Origin: Agreia pratensis
GTDB lineage: Bacteria; Actinomycetota; Actinomycetes; Actinomycetales; Microbacteriaceae
DNA: 64,000 bases
Assembly: GCF_900177685.1 (NCBI RefSeq)
Contig: NZ_FXAY01000001.1
Coordinates: 806,001 to 870,000, forward strand
Direction of reading: 5' to 3'
Shown here: piece after piece, positions 32,354-41,201 of the stretch
How positions within the stretch are numbered: the stretch's first letter is position 1
Layout of the letters: every line of letters starts with the position of its first letter
The notes under the pieces: generated by a model
What the model was told of the DNA's origin: nothing
Database searches by the model: none
What the model saw: only the letters and a program-made list of their open reading frames with translations
Translations under genes and position numbers: made by a program

Positions 32354-32938
32354 CTAGTCCTTGAGGCGCTCGACCAGAATGGCGCGGCTCATTCTCGAAT
32401 AGCCGACGATCCCTTTCGCCTTGGCCTGCGCGCGCAGCTCGACAAGGGTCGGCGGCTTGGTGGCCGCAGGTGCGGCCTTGGGGGCGGCCTTGGGGGCGGA
32501 TGCCTTCGGCAGGTCGAGTGCGCGCTTCGTCGCAGGGGGCGCCGATGCGATGGGCGGCGCGGCCACCTTCTTCGCTGCGGCGGACTTCGCAGTAGCGGGC
32601 TTCTTCACGACCGGCTTCTTCGCGGCAGGCTGCTTGGCGGCAGGCTTCTCAGGGGCGGACGCCTTCTTCGTCGCGACAGACTTCTTCGCCTCGGGCGCTG
32701 CATCTTTCACGACGCTCTCGAGGTCCTGGCCGACTTTCTCGGCCTGCTTGCGTAGTTCCTTCGAGCGCTCGCTCGCCGCCTTGCGCGCCTTCTTCACCGC
32801 GGTCTCCGCCGCCGCGATCGCCTCGCGTGCCGCCTTCTCGAGCTTCTTCTCGATGTTCTTCGCGGTCTTCGATACGGTCTTCTCGTTCGACTTCTTCGTC
32901 GCCTTCGAGGTGGACTTCTTCGTCTTCTTATCAGCCAT
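32354..32938 (-). CDS. Histone-H1-like Lys/Ala/Pro-rich protein with C-terminal Rho-N/SAP-like motif
   Basis: 194 residues. Residues 1-30 are very Lys-rich. A helical, coiled segment follows at 30-90 (EKAAREAIAAAETAVKKARK), then AAKKP-type repeats at 95-160. The last 33 residues (PTLVELRAQAKAKGIVGYSR, then ILVERLKD) form a helix-extended-helix motif like SAP/Rho-N DNA- or RNA-binding ends. ATG 32938 follows AGAAGGGGG. It probably coats DNA in the nucleoid or binds RNA. Low complexity makes homology hard to judge. Confidence 0.75.
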   Translation of the reverse strand: MADKKTKKSTSKATKKSNEKTVSKTAKNIEKKLEKAAREAIAAAETAVKKARKAASERSKELRKQAEKVGQDLESVVKDAAPEAKKSVATKKASAPEKPAAKQPAAKKPVVKKPATAKSAAAKKVAAPPIASAPPATKRALDLPKASAPKAAPKAAPAATKPPTLVELRAQAKAKGIVGYSRMSRAILVERLKD

Positions 32939-33103
32939 GACGGCCCCCTTCTCTCCCACGGCACTGGCGCGCCGGGGTTCTAGATTGGCAGTACTCAGTG
33001 AGAAAGTACCGAACCGTGCATTCGACACACGTCGACACTCGCGCCGAGTGTGCAGAAAGCGTCGGTGGCACGCGCCATCACCGGCCGAAAGTGCACACTC
33101 GAG

Positions 33104-34111
33104 CTACGTGGCTAGCGGGAGCGTGGGCGTGGGCGCGAGCGTGGGCGCGGGCGTGGGCGGGAGGGGCGGCGGGTCGTCGAGGAAGTCGCCGGTGGGGGTG
33201 AAGTACAGCGATCCGGTGACTGCCGTCGAGAAGTCTAGGATGCGGTCGTAGTTTCCCTCGGGGGCGCCGACGAACATGTTCTTCAGCATGCTCTCGGTGA
33301 CCGCCGGCGTCTTCGCGTAGCCGATGAAGTAGGTGCCGAACTCGGCCTCTCCGACCCGGCCGAACGGCATGTTGTCGCGCACGATCTTGAGCTCGTTGCC
33401 ATCGGCATCCGTCAACACGGTCAAGACCGTGTGAGCGTTCGGGGCCTTCTTCTCTTCGGCCTGCTCGACGTTGTCGGCTTTGCCCCGACCGATGGCCTGT
33501 TCCTGCTGCTCGACCGTCAGCGTGTTCCAGGCCGTGAGGTTGTGCAGGTACTTCTGCACGACCACGTAGCTGCCGCCGACGAACTGCGGCTCGTCGTCGC
33601 GCACGATCACGTTCCGCACCGCGAGCGCGCCGGTCGGGTTCTCGGTGCCGTCGACGAAGCCGAGCAGATCGCGTTCCTCGAAGTACTTGAAGCCGTGCAC
33701 CTCGTCGACGACGGCGGACATGCCCCCGAAGCGCTCGACGAGAAGGCTCGCGAGTTCGAAACAGAGATCCATGCCCTTGGCTCGAATGTGAAACAGGATG
33801 TCGCCGGGCGTCGAGACCGAGGAGTGCACCGCTCCATGAAACTCAGGCAGAACGTGCAATTGGTTCGGGCGGGGTCCGTCGAAGAGCCGCGACCAGGCAT
33901 CCGAGCCGATGGAGGTGATGCAGGTAAGAACCCCATCGGGCACACGAAAGCCCACAGAACGCACGAGGCCGGAGATATCACCGAGCGCATCGTGTACCAG
34001 TTGTTCGTTGCCCGCCGCGACCGTGAGCACGAGGAAGATGGCCGAGTCGCTCAGCGGATTGAGGATGGCTTGAGATGCGGCGAGCGGCTCGCCGTCGGCA
34101 GGATCGGTCAC
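33104..34111 (-). CDS. DyP-type heme peroxidase
   Basis: 335 residues. GFVDGTENP at 151-159 is the DyP GxxDG motif with the distal Asp. GTYFIGYAKTP and MLKNMFVG near the C-terminus are conserved around the heme. No signal peptide, so it is a cytosolic B-type enzyme that uses H2O2 to oxidise dyes or other organics. The last 25 residues are a Pro/Thr/Leu repeat coded by GTGGGC-type low-complexity DNA. This tail is not a standard encapsulin-targeting peptide, and no encapsulin gene is nearby. The start is GTG. Confidence 0.92.
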   Translation of the reverse strand: MTDPADGEPLAASQAILNPLSDSAIFLVLTVAAGNEQLVHDALGDISGLVRSVGFRVPDGVLTCITSIGSDAWSRLFDGPRPNQLHVLPEFHGAVHSSVSTPGDILFHIRAKGMDLCFELASLLVERFGGMSAVVDEVHGFKYFEERDLLGFVDGTENPTGALAVRNVIVRDDEPQFVGGSYVVVQKYLHNLTAWNTLTVEQQEQAIGRGKADNVEQAEEKKAPNAHTVLTVLTDADGNELKIVRDNMPFGRVGEAEFGTYFIGYAKTPAVTESMLKNMFVGAPEGNYDRILDFSTAVTGSLYFTPTGDFLDDPPPLPPTPAPTLAPTPTLPLAT

Positions 34112-34191
34112 AGCTGAACGCTACTGGAGCGGCTCGCCGAGGCCGCTAGACGGACGTCGAAACCTGCGGCGAACTCGACCGGCACCCAGCG

Positions 34192-35475
34192 TCACGCGAC
34201 CTCGTCGACCGGGCCCGTCGCATCCAGGGGGTGCGCGATCTCGTCGCGCGGCATGCGGGCGATGAGCAGGGCGGCGACCGCGAAGAAGACGGGCACGATT
34301 CCGGCGACGAGGAACGTGGGCATCAGGCCGACGGCTTCGCCGACAGGGCCCGCGAGCGCCATCGACACGGGCATGAGCGCGAGCGAGACGAAGAAGTCGA
34401 GGCTCGACACCCGCCCGAGCAAATGACGCGGAACCCGCCTCTGCAGAAGGGTTCCCCAGATCACCCCGCCCGCAGAGCCCGTGAAGCCCACGATGAAGAC
34501 GGCGGCAGCCATGACCCATAGCTCACTCGTGAACCCGATGATCGCCATGGGAACCGAGCCGACTCCCCAGACCAGCAGCATCACAGTGAGATAGCGGCGA
34601 GGCAGTGGGCGCGAGGCGACGAAGATCGACCCGATGGCACCGCCGACTCCGAAGGCTGCGAGCACGAGGGCGAACGATCCCGCTCCTCCCCCGGTCTGGT
34701 CGCGCACCGCGAACGGCAGCAACACCTCGATGGGGCCGAGCAACACCAGCACCCAGCCGAATGCGAAGAGCAGGGTCGCAAACAGCCAGGGCGTGCGCAC
34801 CATATAGACGACGCCCTCGCGCATGTCGCGATAGACAGAGACGAGCGGATGCGCGGTGTCGGCCGAGCGATCACGCACGACGGGCACGCTGCGCATCAGG
34901 CTGAGCCCCACGAGCGCGAGAACGTGAACGACGACGATCACGACGAAGGCGAGGGGTGGGCCTCCGATGGCGATGAGGCCGGCGGCGAGCGCGGGGCCGG
35001 CGGCCTGCATTGCCGAGGGGCGGAGCACTCCCTCGATGCCGTTCGCCGCGAGCAGGTCATCTGCAGGAAGGAGGGAGGGGAGGATCGCCGAGTACGCCGG
35101 GTAGAAGAACCCCTCGCCGATGCCGAGCAGAGCGGCCGCGACCACGAGGTGCCAGAGTTCGAGCGAGCCTGTGAGCGCGAGCGCGGCGACGCCGGCCATG
35201 CTCACCACTTTGACACTCTCGATGCCCACCAGAATCAGACGCTGCGGTACCCGGTCGGCGACGACTCCACCGATGAGGGTGGCGCCGACCATTCCGATGC
35301 TCGTGGCAGTGGCGGTTATCGACAGCTGCAGCGGGCCCCCGCCGAGCTCGATGACCTGCCATACGAGGGCCACCAACCACATGCCGCCGCCGAAGAGCGA
35401 GAGCGTGAGCGCGCCGAAGAGCAACCGGTACTGCCCTGTGGCGAACGGCCGCACGGCGCGGGGAAGCTGAGCCAT
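34192..35475 (-). CDS. MFS transporter, DHA3/EntS-like exporter family
   Basis: 427 residues with about twelve membrane helices. The N-terminus (FATGQYRLLFGALTLSLFGGG) and the loop GGVVADRVPQRLIL are typical of the MFS_3 group that exports drugs or siderophores. It stands alone, divergent from the DUF3817 gene with a 46-bp gap, so their promoters are close together. The substrate is unknown. Confidence 0.88.
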   Translation of the reverse strand: MAQLPRAVRPFATGQYRLLFGALTLSLFGGGMWLVALVWQVIELGGGPLQLSITATATSIGMVGATLIGGVVADRVPQRLILVGIESVKVVSMAGVAALALTGSLELWHLVVAAALLGIGEGFFYPAYSAILPSLLPADDLLAANGIEGVLRPSAMQAAGPALAAGLIAIGGPPLAFVVIVVVHVLALVGLSLMRSVPVVRDRSADTAHPLVSVYRDMREGVVYMVRTPWLFATLLFAFGWVLVLLGPIEVLLPFAVRDQTGGGAGSFALVLAAFGVGGAIGSIFVASRPLPRRYLTVMLLVWGVGSVPMAIIGFTSELWVMAAAVFIVGFTGSAGGVIWGTLLQRRVPRHLLGRVSSLDFFVSLALMPVSMALAGPVGEAVGLMPTFLVAGIVPVFFAVAALLIARMPRDEIAHPLDATGPVDEVA

Positions 35476-35521
35476 TCCTCTACGCTACGGGCACCCAGCG
35501 ACGATACGAGACACTGGATGT

Positions 35522-36001
35522 ATGGCCTCCGTTCGCACGTTCACGCCCGAGAGACTCTTCCGCGTCTTCGCCCTGCTCGAAACCATCACCTGGACACTGC
35601 TCATTCTCGGCATGATCCTGAAGTACGCGGTGGGGGTGGGCGACTGGCCCGTATCGATCGCGGGGTTCATCCACGGACTGATCTTCATCGCGTACGCGCT
35701 GCAGGCCGGCGTCGTGGCCGTGAACCAGCGGTGGCGCCTCGGCCTCGCGACGCTCGCCGTCGCATCCGCCGTCGTGCCCTATGCCACGATCCCGATGGAG
35801 CGCTGGCTGGCCCGCCGCAGCAACCTCGAGGGCGGATGGCGTACGGAGTCGACAAGCGACCCCCGAGACGCGCGCCCGCTCGATCGCGCGTTCCGCTGGG
35901 CGATCAACCGCCCCCTGCCGCTGGCCGGTGCACTCATTGTGGCCCTCGCCGTGATCATGACGACGCTGCTGATGGTCGGCCCTCCCGGAGGCAAGGCCTG
36001 A
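35522..36001 (+). CDS. DUF3817 family membrane protein
   Basis: 159 residues. The DUF3817 core LFRVFALLETITWTLL and the following GFIHGLIFIAYA span three helices. A hydrophilic loop (RSNLEGGWRTESTSDPRD) and one more helix at the C-terminus follow. The fold is shared with integral membrane subunits of unknown function in Actinobacteria. No partner gene is obvious. Confidence 0.85.
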   Translation: MASVRTFTPERLFRVFALLETITWTLLILGMILKYAVGVGDWPVSIAGFIHGLIFIAYALQAGVVAVNQRWRLGLATLAVASAVVPYATIPMERWLARRSNLEGGWRTESTSDPRDARPLDRAFRWAINRPLPLAGALIVALAVIMTTLLMVGPPGGKA

Positions 36002-36023
36002 GCAGCGAGCCGCGCGCGCCCGT

Positions 36024-36082
36024 ATTCAGGAAAACTGCTCTGGTTCGGACGACTTCGCACGCGACGACCCGGTTCTGCCTGA
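36024..36082 (+). repeat. Dispersed repeat, copy 1 (ATTCAGGAAAA element)
   Basis: About 56 bp starting ATTCAGGAAAA match 36371-36426 at roughly three of four positions, including TTCGCACGCGACG against TTCGCGCGCGACG. The outer ends CAGGAAA and a TTTCCTG-like end can pair, suggesting a REP-like element. Confidence 0.6.
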
Positions 36083-36108
36083 CTAAGAGCGCCGCTGACC
36101 GCTCGAGC

Positions 36109-36303
36109 TCAGAGCTGAGGTTCGTCGGTTCCATCCGCGATGAGCAACTCCATCTTGACTTCTTGCACGCGCAGGTAGCTCTGGAGGGCGGCCGTCGCCG
36201 CCAGCATCAGGCGCGCGAGGATGATCACAAGGACGACGGCACCGATGAAGAGTGCCGCCATGAACACGATGTACGGGATCTGAACCCAGCCGTTGTAGAA
36301 CAT
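36109..36303 (-). CDS. Small single-helix membrane protein of unknown function
   Basis: 64 residues. A hydrophobic helix at about 8-35 (YIVFMAALFIGAVVLVIILA) is followed by an amphipathic helix and an acidic tail. No ribosome site is evident before the ATG. The gene is framed by two copies of a dispersed repeat, which may mean the block moved as a unit. Confidence 0.5.
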   Translation of the reverse strand: MFYNGWVQIPYIVFMAALFIGAVVLVIILARLMLAATAALQSYLRVQEVKMELLIADGTDEPQL

Positions 36304-36370
36304 CTAATCGACGGTAGTACGCAACCAGAAGAGACGTCTACTCGAGCGGCAGCTGACGTCGTTCGCTCCA

Positions 36371-36429
36371 ATTCAGGAAAAACGCTCCGATTCCGGTGAA
36401 TTCGCGCGCGACGGACCGGTATTTCCTGT
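36371..36429 (+). repeat. Dispersed repeat, copy 2 (ATTCAGGAAAA element)
   Basis: Second copy of the element at 36024, same orientation. Here the ends AGGAAA and TTTCCT are perfect inverses. Confidence 0.6.
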
Positions 36430-36488
36430 GTTGAAGCGCACGTGCGCGGTGAAAGACGTGGTCAACGATGCTGACTACGATCGAGCGC

Positions 36489-36860
36489 ATGAGCCTCACC
36501 GACGACGCAGCTTCATTTCTGGCCGAATACGAACTACGCACCAACGCGCACGACGTCGAGGCGTGGGCTGATTTGATCGCCGAGGATGCCACCTACTGGT
36601 TCACGAACGGCAGTCACGTTGGCAAGCGGGCGGTCGTTGATGCGGTCGCCTACAACTTTCGCGCGATTGCGGATGAGACCTACCGGATCTCGGAGATCGA
36701 GTGGGTGCATAGAGCAGACGATGTCGCCGTCGTGCGCTACCGATTCGATTGGCACGGCGTCATCGACGGTCACGCTGCGAGCGGCGGAGGAAGAGGAACA
36801 AACGTCATGTCTCGACGCGACGGTCGCTGGCAGATGACGCACGAGCACCTCAGCGCTTGA
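36489..36860 (+). CDS. SnoaL/NTF2-like small protein
   Basis: 123 residues with the cone-shaped NTF2 pattern: two helices (DDAASFLAEYELRTNAHDVEAWADLI), then AEDATYWFTNGSHVGKRAVVDAVA and alternating strands ending DGRWQMTHEHLSA. Such proteins are small enzymes (isomerases, cyclases) or ligand binders. An ATG seven codons earlier (36468) is also possible. It is followed by a terminator that serves the tRNA on the other strand. Confidence 0.75.
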   Translation: MSLTDDAASFLAEYELRTNAHDVEAWADLIAEDATYWFTNGSHVGKRAVVDAVAYNFRAIADETYRISEIEWVHRADDVAVVRYRFDWHGVIDGHAASGGGRGTNVMSRRDGRWQMTHEHLSA

Positions 36861-36891
36861 CGCCGCTACACGCCCTCGCGGGCAATGAAAA

Positions 36892-36919
36892 AGCCCCCGA
36901 CTCCGTGGAGTCGGGGGCT
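36892..36919 (-). terminator. Factor-independent terminator of tRNA-Arg
   Basis: AGCCCCCGACTCC and GGAGTCGGGGGCT pair over 13 bp. On the minus strand the stem is followed by TTTTT, the classical intrinsic terminator. It begins about 10 bp beyond the tRNA 3' end. Confidence 0.9.
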
Positions 36920-36929
36920 TCTGGTGTTG

Positions 36930-37003
<74 letters not shown>

Positions 37004-37070
37004 AGGTCAAGACCAGATGAAATCCTAGCACGCCTCGCGGCAGCCCGTTGACGCAGCCGCAAAACGCGGC

Positions 37071-37940
37071 TCAGAGCTTCAGATATCCCCACGTCACCTG
37101 CCACGTCTCGCCGAGCTCGAAGCGCTCGAGCACGGCGCGCTGCAGCGAGGTGTCGCGCGGCAACTCGTCGAGCCGGCTCAGGTCGCGGGTGCGGAAGACG
37201 AAGTACAGCGCGTCGGTGTGTCCGTCGCTCGAGTGGCCGATCGGCGTGAAGCGACGCACGAACGATCCCACGTTGCTCTCGGGCGCGACACGGTCGAGCA
37301 GAAATGGGTCGAGCATCCACGAATCGCACGTGACCACAGACACCGGATGCTGCGGAAAGCGCTCTGCAAAGAACTGCTTGGCCGCAGCGAGACTCTCATC
37401 GACGAGGCTGGGCAGCAACGGGCCAGACTCCGGGATGTGCACCGCGAGCACCCAGTCGCCCGCCTTGATCACTCCGTCAACCTCGGTGGCGGGTGCGGCT
37501 CTCTCGAGCGCGAACTGCAGCCGGCCCAGCGCGAAGATGCGCACCGTGAAGTGGTAGGTGAGCCAACGCCAGGTCTGCAGGCCAAACTCCCCGGTGACGC
37601 GGCGACTGATGGCGAGGTGCCGCCCGACGTCGGCCAGCGTGTCACGAATCACTCGATCGGGAATGTCGTGCCGGCGGCTCCACGCCACTACTCGCGGGGT
37701 GAGGGTGAAGAACGCCTTCAGCCAGACCAGCGGATCCTGCGTCGGTTCATCGACGGGAATCTGGTTGAAACTGCCGAAGCTGCGTCGCAGCGCCGCCACG
37801 ACCGGTGCGACCTGTTCCGCATCGTCAGTACGCTCGAGCAGGCGGGCGCAGTCGGCTCGGTCGACCTCGTCGATCGCGAGAAGACCGAACAACGTGTCTT
37901 GGTCGTATGCCGCGGCCATAGACGCATTCCTGTCTGTCAT
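37071..37940 (-). CDS. GNAT-like acyltransferase domain protein at the end of a sugar ABC operon
   Basis: 289 residues. An N-terminal helical part and a C-terminal GNAT-like half (about 150-285) resemble the two-part acyltransferase-domain family (DUF5596/GNAT-like C-terminal). DSWMLDPFL, SNVGSFVRRFTPIGHSSDG and YFVFRTRDLSRLDELPRDTSLQRA are the recognisable stretches. ATG 37940 overlaps the stop of the sugar permease gene by 4 bp, so it is translated with the importer. It may acylate the imported sugar or an intermediate. Catalytic details are not visible. Confidence 0.75.
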   Translation of the reverse strand: MTDRNASMAAAYDQDTLFGLLAIDEVDRADCARLLERTDDAEQVAPVVAALRRSFGSFNQIPVDEPTQDPLVWLKAFFTLTPRVVAWSRRHDIPDRVIRDTLADVGRHLAISRRVTGEFGLQTWRWLTYHFTVRIFALGRLQFALERAAPATEVDGVIKAGDWVLAVHIPESGPLLPSLVDESLAAAKQFFAERFPQHPVSVVTCDSWMLDPFLLDRVAPESNVGSFVRRFTPIGHSSDGHTDALYFVFRTRDLSRLDELPRDTSLQRAVLERFELGETWQVTWGYLKL

Positions 37941-38758
37941 CGGCTCGAGATGCCGTCGAGCATGCCGCTGATGAAGCGCTTCTGCAGAAAGAAGTACAGC
38001 ACGACGATGGGGGCGGCGATGATGATGCCCGCCGCAGCCAGCAACGAGTAATCGGTCGCGTGCTGACCCTGGAAGAAGGCGAGGCCCAGGGGCGCGGTGC
38101 GCAGACTGTCTTGCGTCACCATCACCAGCGGAATGAGGAACTCATTCCACGTCCACATCGCCACGAGCAGGCACATCGTCATGATCGACGGAATCGACGG
38201 CGGCACGATGATCTGCCACAGCGTGCGCAGATCGGTGGCGCCGTCGAGCCTGGCCGCCTCGATGACCTCGCCGGGGAACGACATGAACTGGTTGCGCATC
38301 CAGAAGATGCCGAACGCGAGCGACTGTGCGATCTGCGGCAGGATGAGCGCCCAGTAGCTGTCGGTGACATGCGCCGATCGCAGATTGAAGTACAGCGGAA
38401 TGATGAACGCCTCAGCCGGCAGCAGCAGACCCGCGAGCAGCACAAAGAACACGATGTTCGAGCCGAAGAACTTCAGCCTGGCGAAGGCGAATCCGGCCAT
38501 CACGCTGAGCACCGTGGTGACGACGATCACGGTGACCGTGACGAGAACGCTCGAGACGATGTACTGGGCGAAGTGGCCGCGATCCCACGCCTCGACGAAG
38601 TTGCCGAGCTCGATCGACTCGGGCATCCGGAACCCGCTCGTCGAGCTCGACGGGCTGATCGCGGTGATGACGACACCGAGCAGCGGCACCAGAGCGAACG
38701 CCGCGAAGATGACGAGAACGAGGTAGGTGACGAGCTTTTCGCCGAGCGAGAGCTTCAT
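37937..38758 (-). CDS. Carbohydrate ABC importer permease, MalG type
   Basis: 273 residues and six membrane helices. The EAA motif region EVIEAARLDGATDLRTLWQI and FLIPLVMVTQD are diagnostic of the MalG-type sugar permeases (CUT1 family). It overlaps the MalF-type gene at its start and the acyltransferase gene at its end, both by 4 bp. No ATPase is encoded in the operon, so a shared MsiK-like ATPase is expected, as is usual in Actinobacteria. Confidence 0.93.
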   Translation of the reverse strand: MKLSLGEKLVTYLVLVIFAAFALVPLLGVVITAISPSSSTSGFRMPESIELGNFVEAWDRGHFAQYIVSSVLVTVTVIVVTTVLSVMAGFAFARLKFFGSNIVFFVLLAGLLLPAEAFIIPLYFNLRSAHVTDSYWALILPQIAQSLAFGIFWMRNQFMSFPGEVIEAARLDGATDLRTLWQIIVPPSIPSIMTMCLLVAMWTWNEFLIPLVMVTQDSLRTAPLGLAFFQGQHATDYSLLAAAGIIIAAPIVVLYFFLQKRFISGMLDGISSR

Positions 38759-39696
38759 TCGGTGTCTTTCGGTTGCAGTCGCCCGATCAGGGCGGTGATC
38801 AGCAGGATGCCGATGGTCAGCACGACCGCGACACTCGCGGCGGATCCGACCTGGCCCGAGTTGAACGCGCGATTGTAGGCCTCGAAGGCGGGAACCGACG
38901 TGCTGTTTCCCGGGCCTCCGCGCGTGGTGATGTAGACGAGGTCGAAGGTCTTGAGCGACGACACCACGGTGAGGGTGAGCGCCACCGTGATCTGTCCGCG
39001 CAGCGCCGGCAGGGTGATGCCGAAGAACTCCTGCAGGCCGCTCGCTCCGTCGAGCCGCGCCGCCTCGAACAGTTCGGGCTGCACGTTGCCGACCCCGCTC
39101 AGAAAGAGAACGAGGCAGAGGCCGACGTTGAGCCAGGTTCCGACGAAGCCCACCGAGACGAGCGCCGTGTTGAAGTCGCCCAACCACACATGCGTGAGCG
39201 AATCGAGCCCGATGGCCCGCAGCAGCGTGTTGAGCAGCCCGTTGGGCGAGTAGATCGAGAGCCAGGTCGTAGCGATCACAACCGAGGCGATGACCTGAGG
39301 AAGGAAGAGCACCGTGCGAAAGAAAGACATGCCGCGAAGGGCATGTGCCCGCGAGATGACCATGGTGAGGAGCAGGGCGATGGCGATGGGCAGGAACGAG
39401 TAGAACACCACGAGCACACCCACGTGCATGAACGAGTCGCGCAGTTGCTCGTCTTGAACGATGTCGATGTAGTTCTGCACACCGGCCCAGGTTGCGACAC
39501 TCAGGCCGTTCCAGTCGTAGAGCGAGTACCACGCCGTCTGCAGCGTGGGCACGATGAGGAAGATCAGCGAGAACGCGAGCGCCGGCGCGACGTAGAGGAA
39601 CGCCTTGAGCGAGGCGACGCGGCGCCGGCGGGTGCGGCTCGGGGCCACACCCGCCGTTCGCGTCTCACCCGAGCGGAGCCGAGTGGTGACGGTCAT
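38755..39696 (-). CDS. Carbohydrate ABC importer permease, MalF type
   Basis: 313 residues. The N-terminus, with a basic stretch and then FLYVAPALAFSLIFLIVPTL, and the EAA region ELFEAARLDGASGLQEFFGI mark a CUT1-family MalF/UgpA permease. It pairs with the MalG-type permease that follows and starts 9 bp after the binding-protein stop. Confidence 0.93.
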   Translation of the reverse strand: MTVTTRLRSGETRTAGVAPSRTRRRRVASLKAFLYVAPALAFSLIFLIVPTLQTAWYSLYDWNGLSVATWAGVQNYIDIVQDEQLRDSFMHVGVLVVFYSFLPIAIALLLTMVISRAHALRGMSFFRTVLFLPQVIASVVIATTWLSIYSPNGLLNTLLRAIGLDSLTHVWLGDFNTALVSVGFVGTWLNVGLCLVLFLSGVGNVQPELFEAARLDGASGLQEFFGITLPALRGQITVALTLTVVSSLKTFDLVYITTRGGPGNSTSVPAFEAYNRAFNSGQVGSAASVAVVLTIGILLITALIGRLQPKDTE

Positions 39697-39705
39697 TCGG
39701 AGTCC

Positions 39706-41058
39706 TTACTTGCTTCCCACGAAGCCGGAGTAATCCTTCTGAAGAATGTCGGTGAAGGCCTCGGGCGTGACCTGCTGATCGGTCAGCTGCTGCACCGCGC
39801 TCGTGAGTGTGTCGTAGAACGTGGGCGTGGAGTAGTCGAGATACGGCACCAGCCCGCCCGACGAGGTGACCTTGCCGTAGGTGTCGAAGACATCCGTCTC
39901 GAGACCAGGCTTCGGCGTGTAGTCGGCCGGAATCACTGACGGCAGGCTGTTCTCGTCGATGAACGTCTTGGCCGCATCCGCATTGTTGATGAAGTCGATG
40001 TAGGCGGCAGCGACATCCGGGTGCTTCGAGCCCGTCGTGACAGCCCAGGCCAGACCCTCGCCGCCCGTGGTCACCGGCGAGTCCGCGCCCTTCGGGATGA
40101 GTGTCGTGAAGCCGGCGTCGTCACCCATCGCCTCCGAGATCGCGGCCTGCTTCCAGGTGCCTACGACGTAGAAGGCAGACTGCCCGGCCTCGAACTGGGC
40201 GAGGGCATCATCGCGAGAGACACCGTTGGCACCCTCGGTGATGTACCCCTTGCTCGACCAGTCCTGAATCGTCTTCGCGGCCGTGACCGACGCGTCGTCT
40301 GTCCACGCGCCGCCGGCGCCGGTGACGAGCTTGTTCACCGCATCAGACCCGGCGATCGCCGCCTGCACCACGCCGAAGAGGTGGATGCCCGGGCTCTTCT
40401 CGATGTCGCCATACGCCATGGGCATGATGCCTGCGGCCTTAGCCGCCGCCATGTCTTGCTCGAGCTCGTCGAGCGAGGTCGGAGCCTCGACGCCGAGCTG
40501 CGTCAGGATCTTCTTGTTGTAGTAGATGCCCACCACCTCGCCGGTCTGCGAGATGCCGTACAGATTGTCGCCCTGCCAGGTCTTGCCATCAGCGCTGAAC
40601 GAGTTGATCTTCAGCAGCGATTCCGGGTAGTACGAACTCCAGTCATACAGGCCGTCGTAGTCGTTCAGCGAACGGATGAGACCGCCCTGCACGAATGCGC
40701 CCATATCGGGATAGCCCTGGTTGGCCTGAACCACGTCGGGAGGATTGTCACCCGAGAGCGCGAGCTTGAGAGTGGTCTTCAGGTCGGCGAACGACTGCGT
40801 GACCCTGTCGATCTTCACATTCGGGTATTTCGCCGAGAACGCGGCGTTCAGCTTCTCCTGCGCGTCGGTGATGCCCTCATCCGTGTTCTGATCCCACACC
40901 GTGAGGGTGACGTCTCCGGCTCCGGCGACGTCTTTCGATACGGGGCCGCCGGATGCCGCGGGAGCCGATCCACTGCCGGGTGCGCAGGCGGTGAGCGACA
41001 GCGCCACCGCGACGGACACGGCAATGACTCCTGTCCAGGAACGTTTCTTGCCATTCAT
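39706..41058 (-). CDS. Sugar-binding lipoprotein of the ABC importer
   Basis: 450 residues. A signal peptide ends in lipobox LTAC (Cys 25). The type 1 extracellular sugar-binding fold is supported by VTLTVWDQNTDEGITDAQ, FSAKYPNVKIDRV and GDNPPDVVQANQG. It captures a sugar at the membrane for the permeases. First gene of the minus-strand arm, with its promoter in the 184-bp gap shared with the ROK repressor. The sugar is not known; two Gfo/Idh enzymes across the gap suggest a cyclitol, amino sugar or glycoside. Confidence 0.92.
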   Translation of the reverse strand: MNGKKRSWTGVIAVSVAVALSLTACAPGSGSAPAASGGPVSKDVAGAGDVTLTVWDQNTDEGITDAQEKLNAAFSAKYPNVKIDRVTQSFADLKTTLKLALSGDNPPDVVQANQGYPDMGAFVQGGLIRSLNDYDGLYDWSSYYPESLLKINSFSADGKTWQGDNLYGISQTGEVVGIYYNKKILTQLGVEAPTSLDELEQDMAAAKAAGIMPMAYGDIEKSPGIHLFGVVQAAIAGSDAVNKLVTGAGGAWTDDASVTAAKTIQDWSSKGYITEGANGVSRDDALAQFEAGQSAFYVVGTWKQAAISEAMGDDAGFTTLIPKGADSPVTTGGEGLAWAVTTGSKHPDVAAAYIDFINNADAAKTFIDENSLPSVIPADYTPKPGLETDVFDTYGKVTSSGGLVPYLDYSTPTFYDTLTSAVQQLTDQQVTPEAFTDILQKDYSGFVGSK

Positions 41059-41201
41059 GCTGACTCCTCGACTTGCTGGGGGGAACTGAGAGATAGGGGC
41101 GATGGAGCGAAATGGGGTGGATCGGGTGCCTGAGGTAAAAGCTATGGTTCCTATGTTTCGTACGAGTTACCGTTTGATTGCCACCGCAAGTAGATTGCAA
41201 T

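Noticed and set aside
33115-33165. GTGGGC tandem array as an independent repeat element
   Set aside because: It is inside the DyP coding frame and translates to a coherent Pro/Thr tail; listed as a property of that gene.
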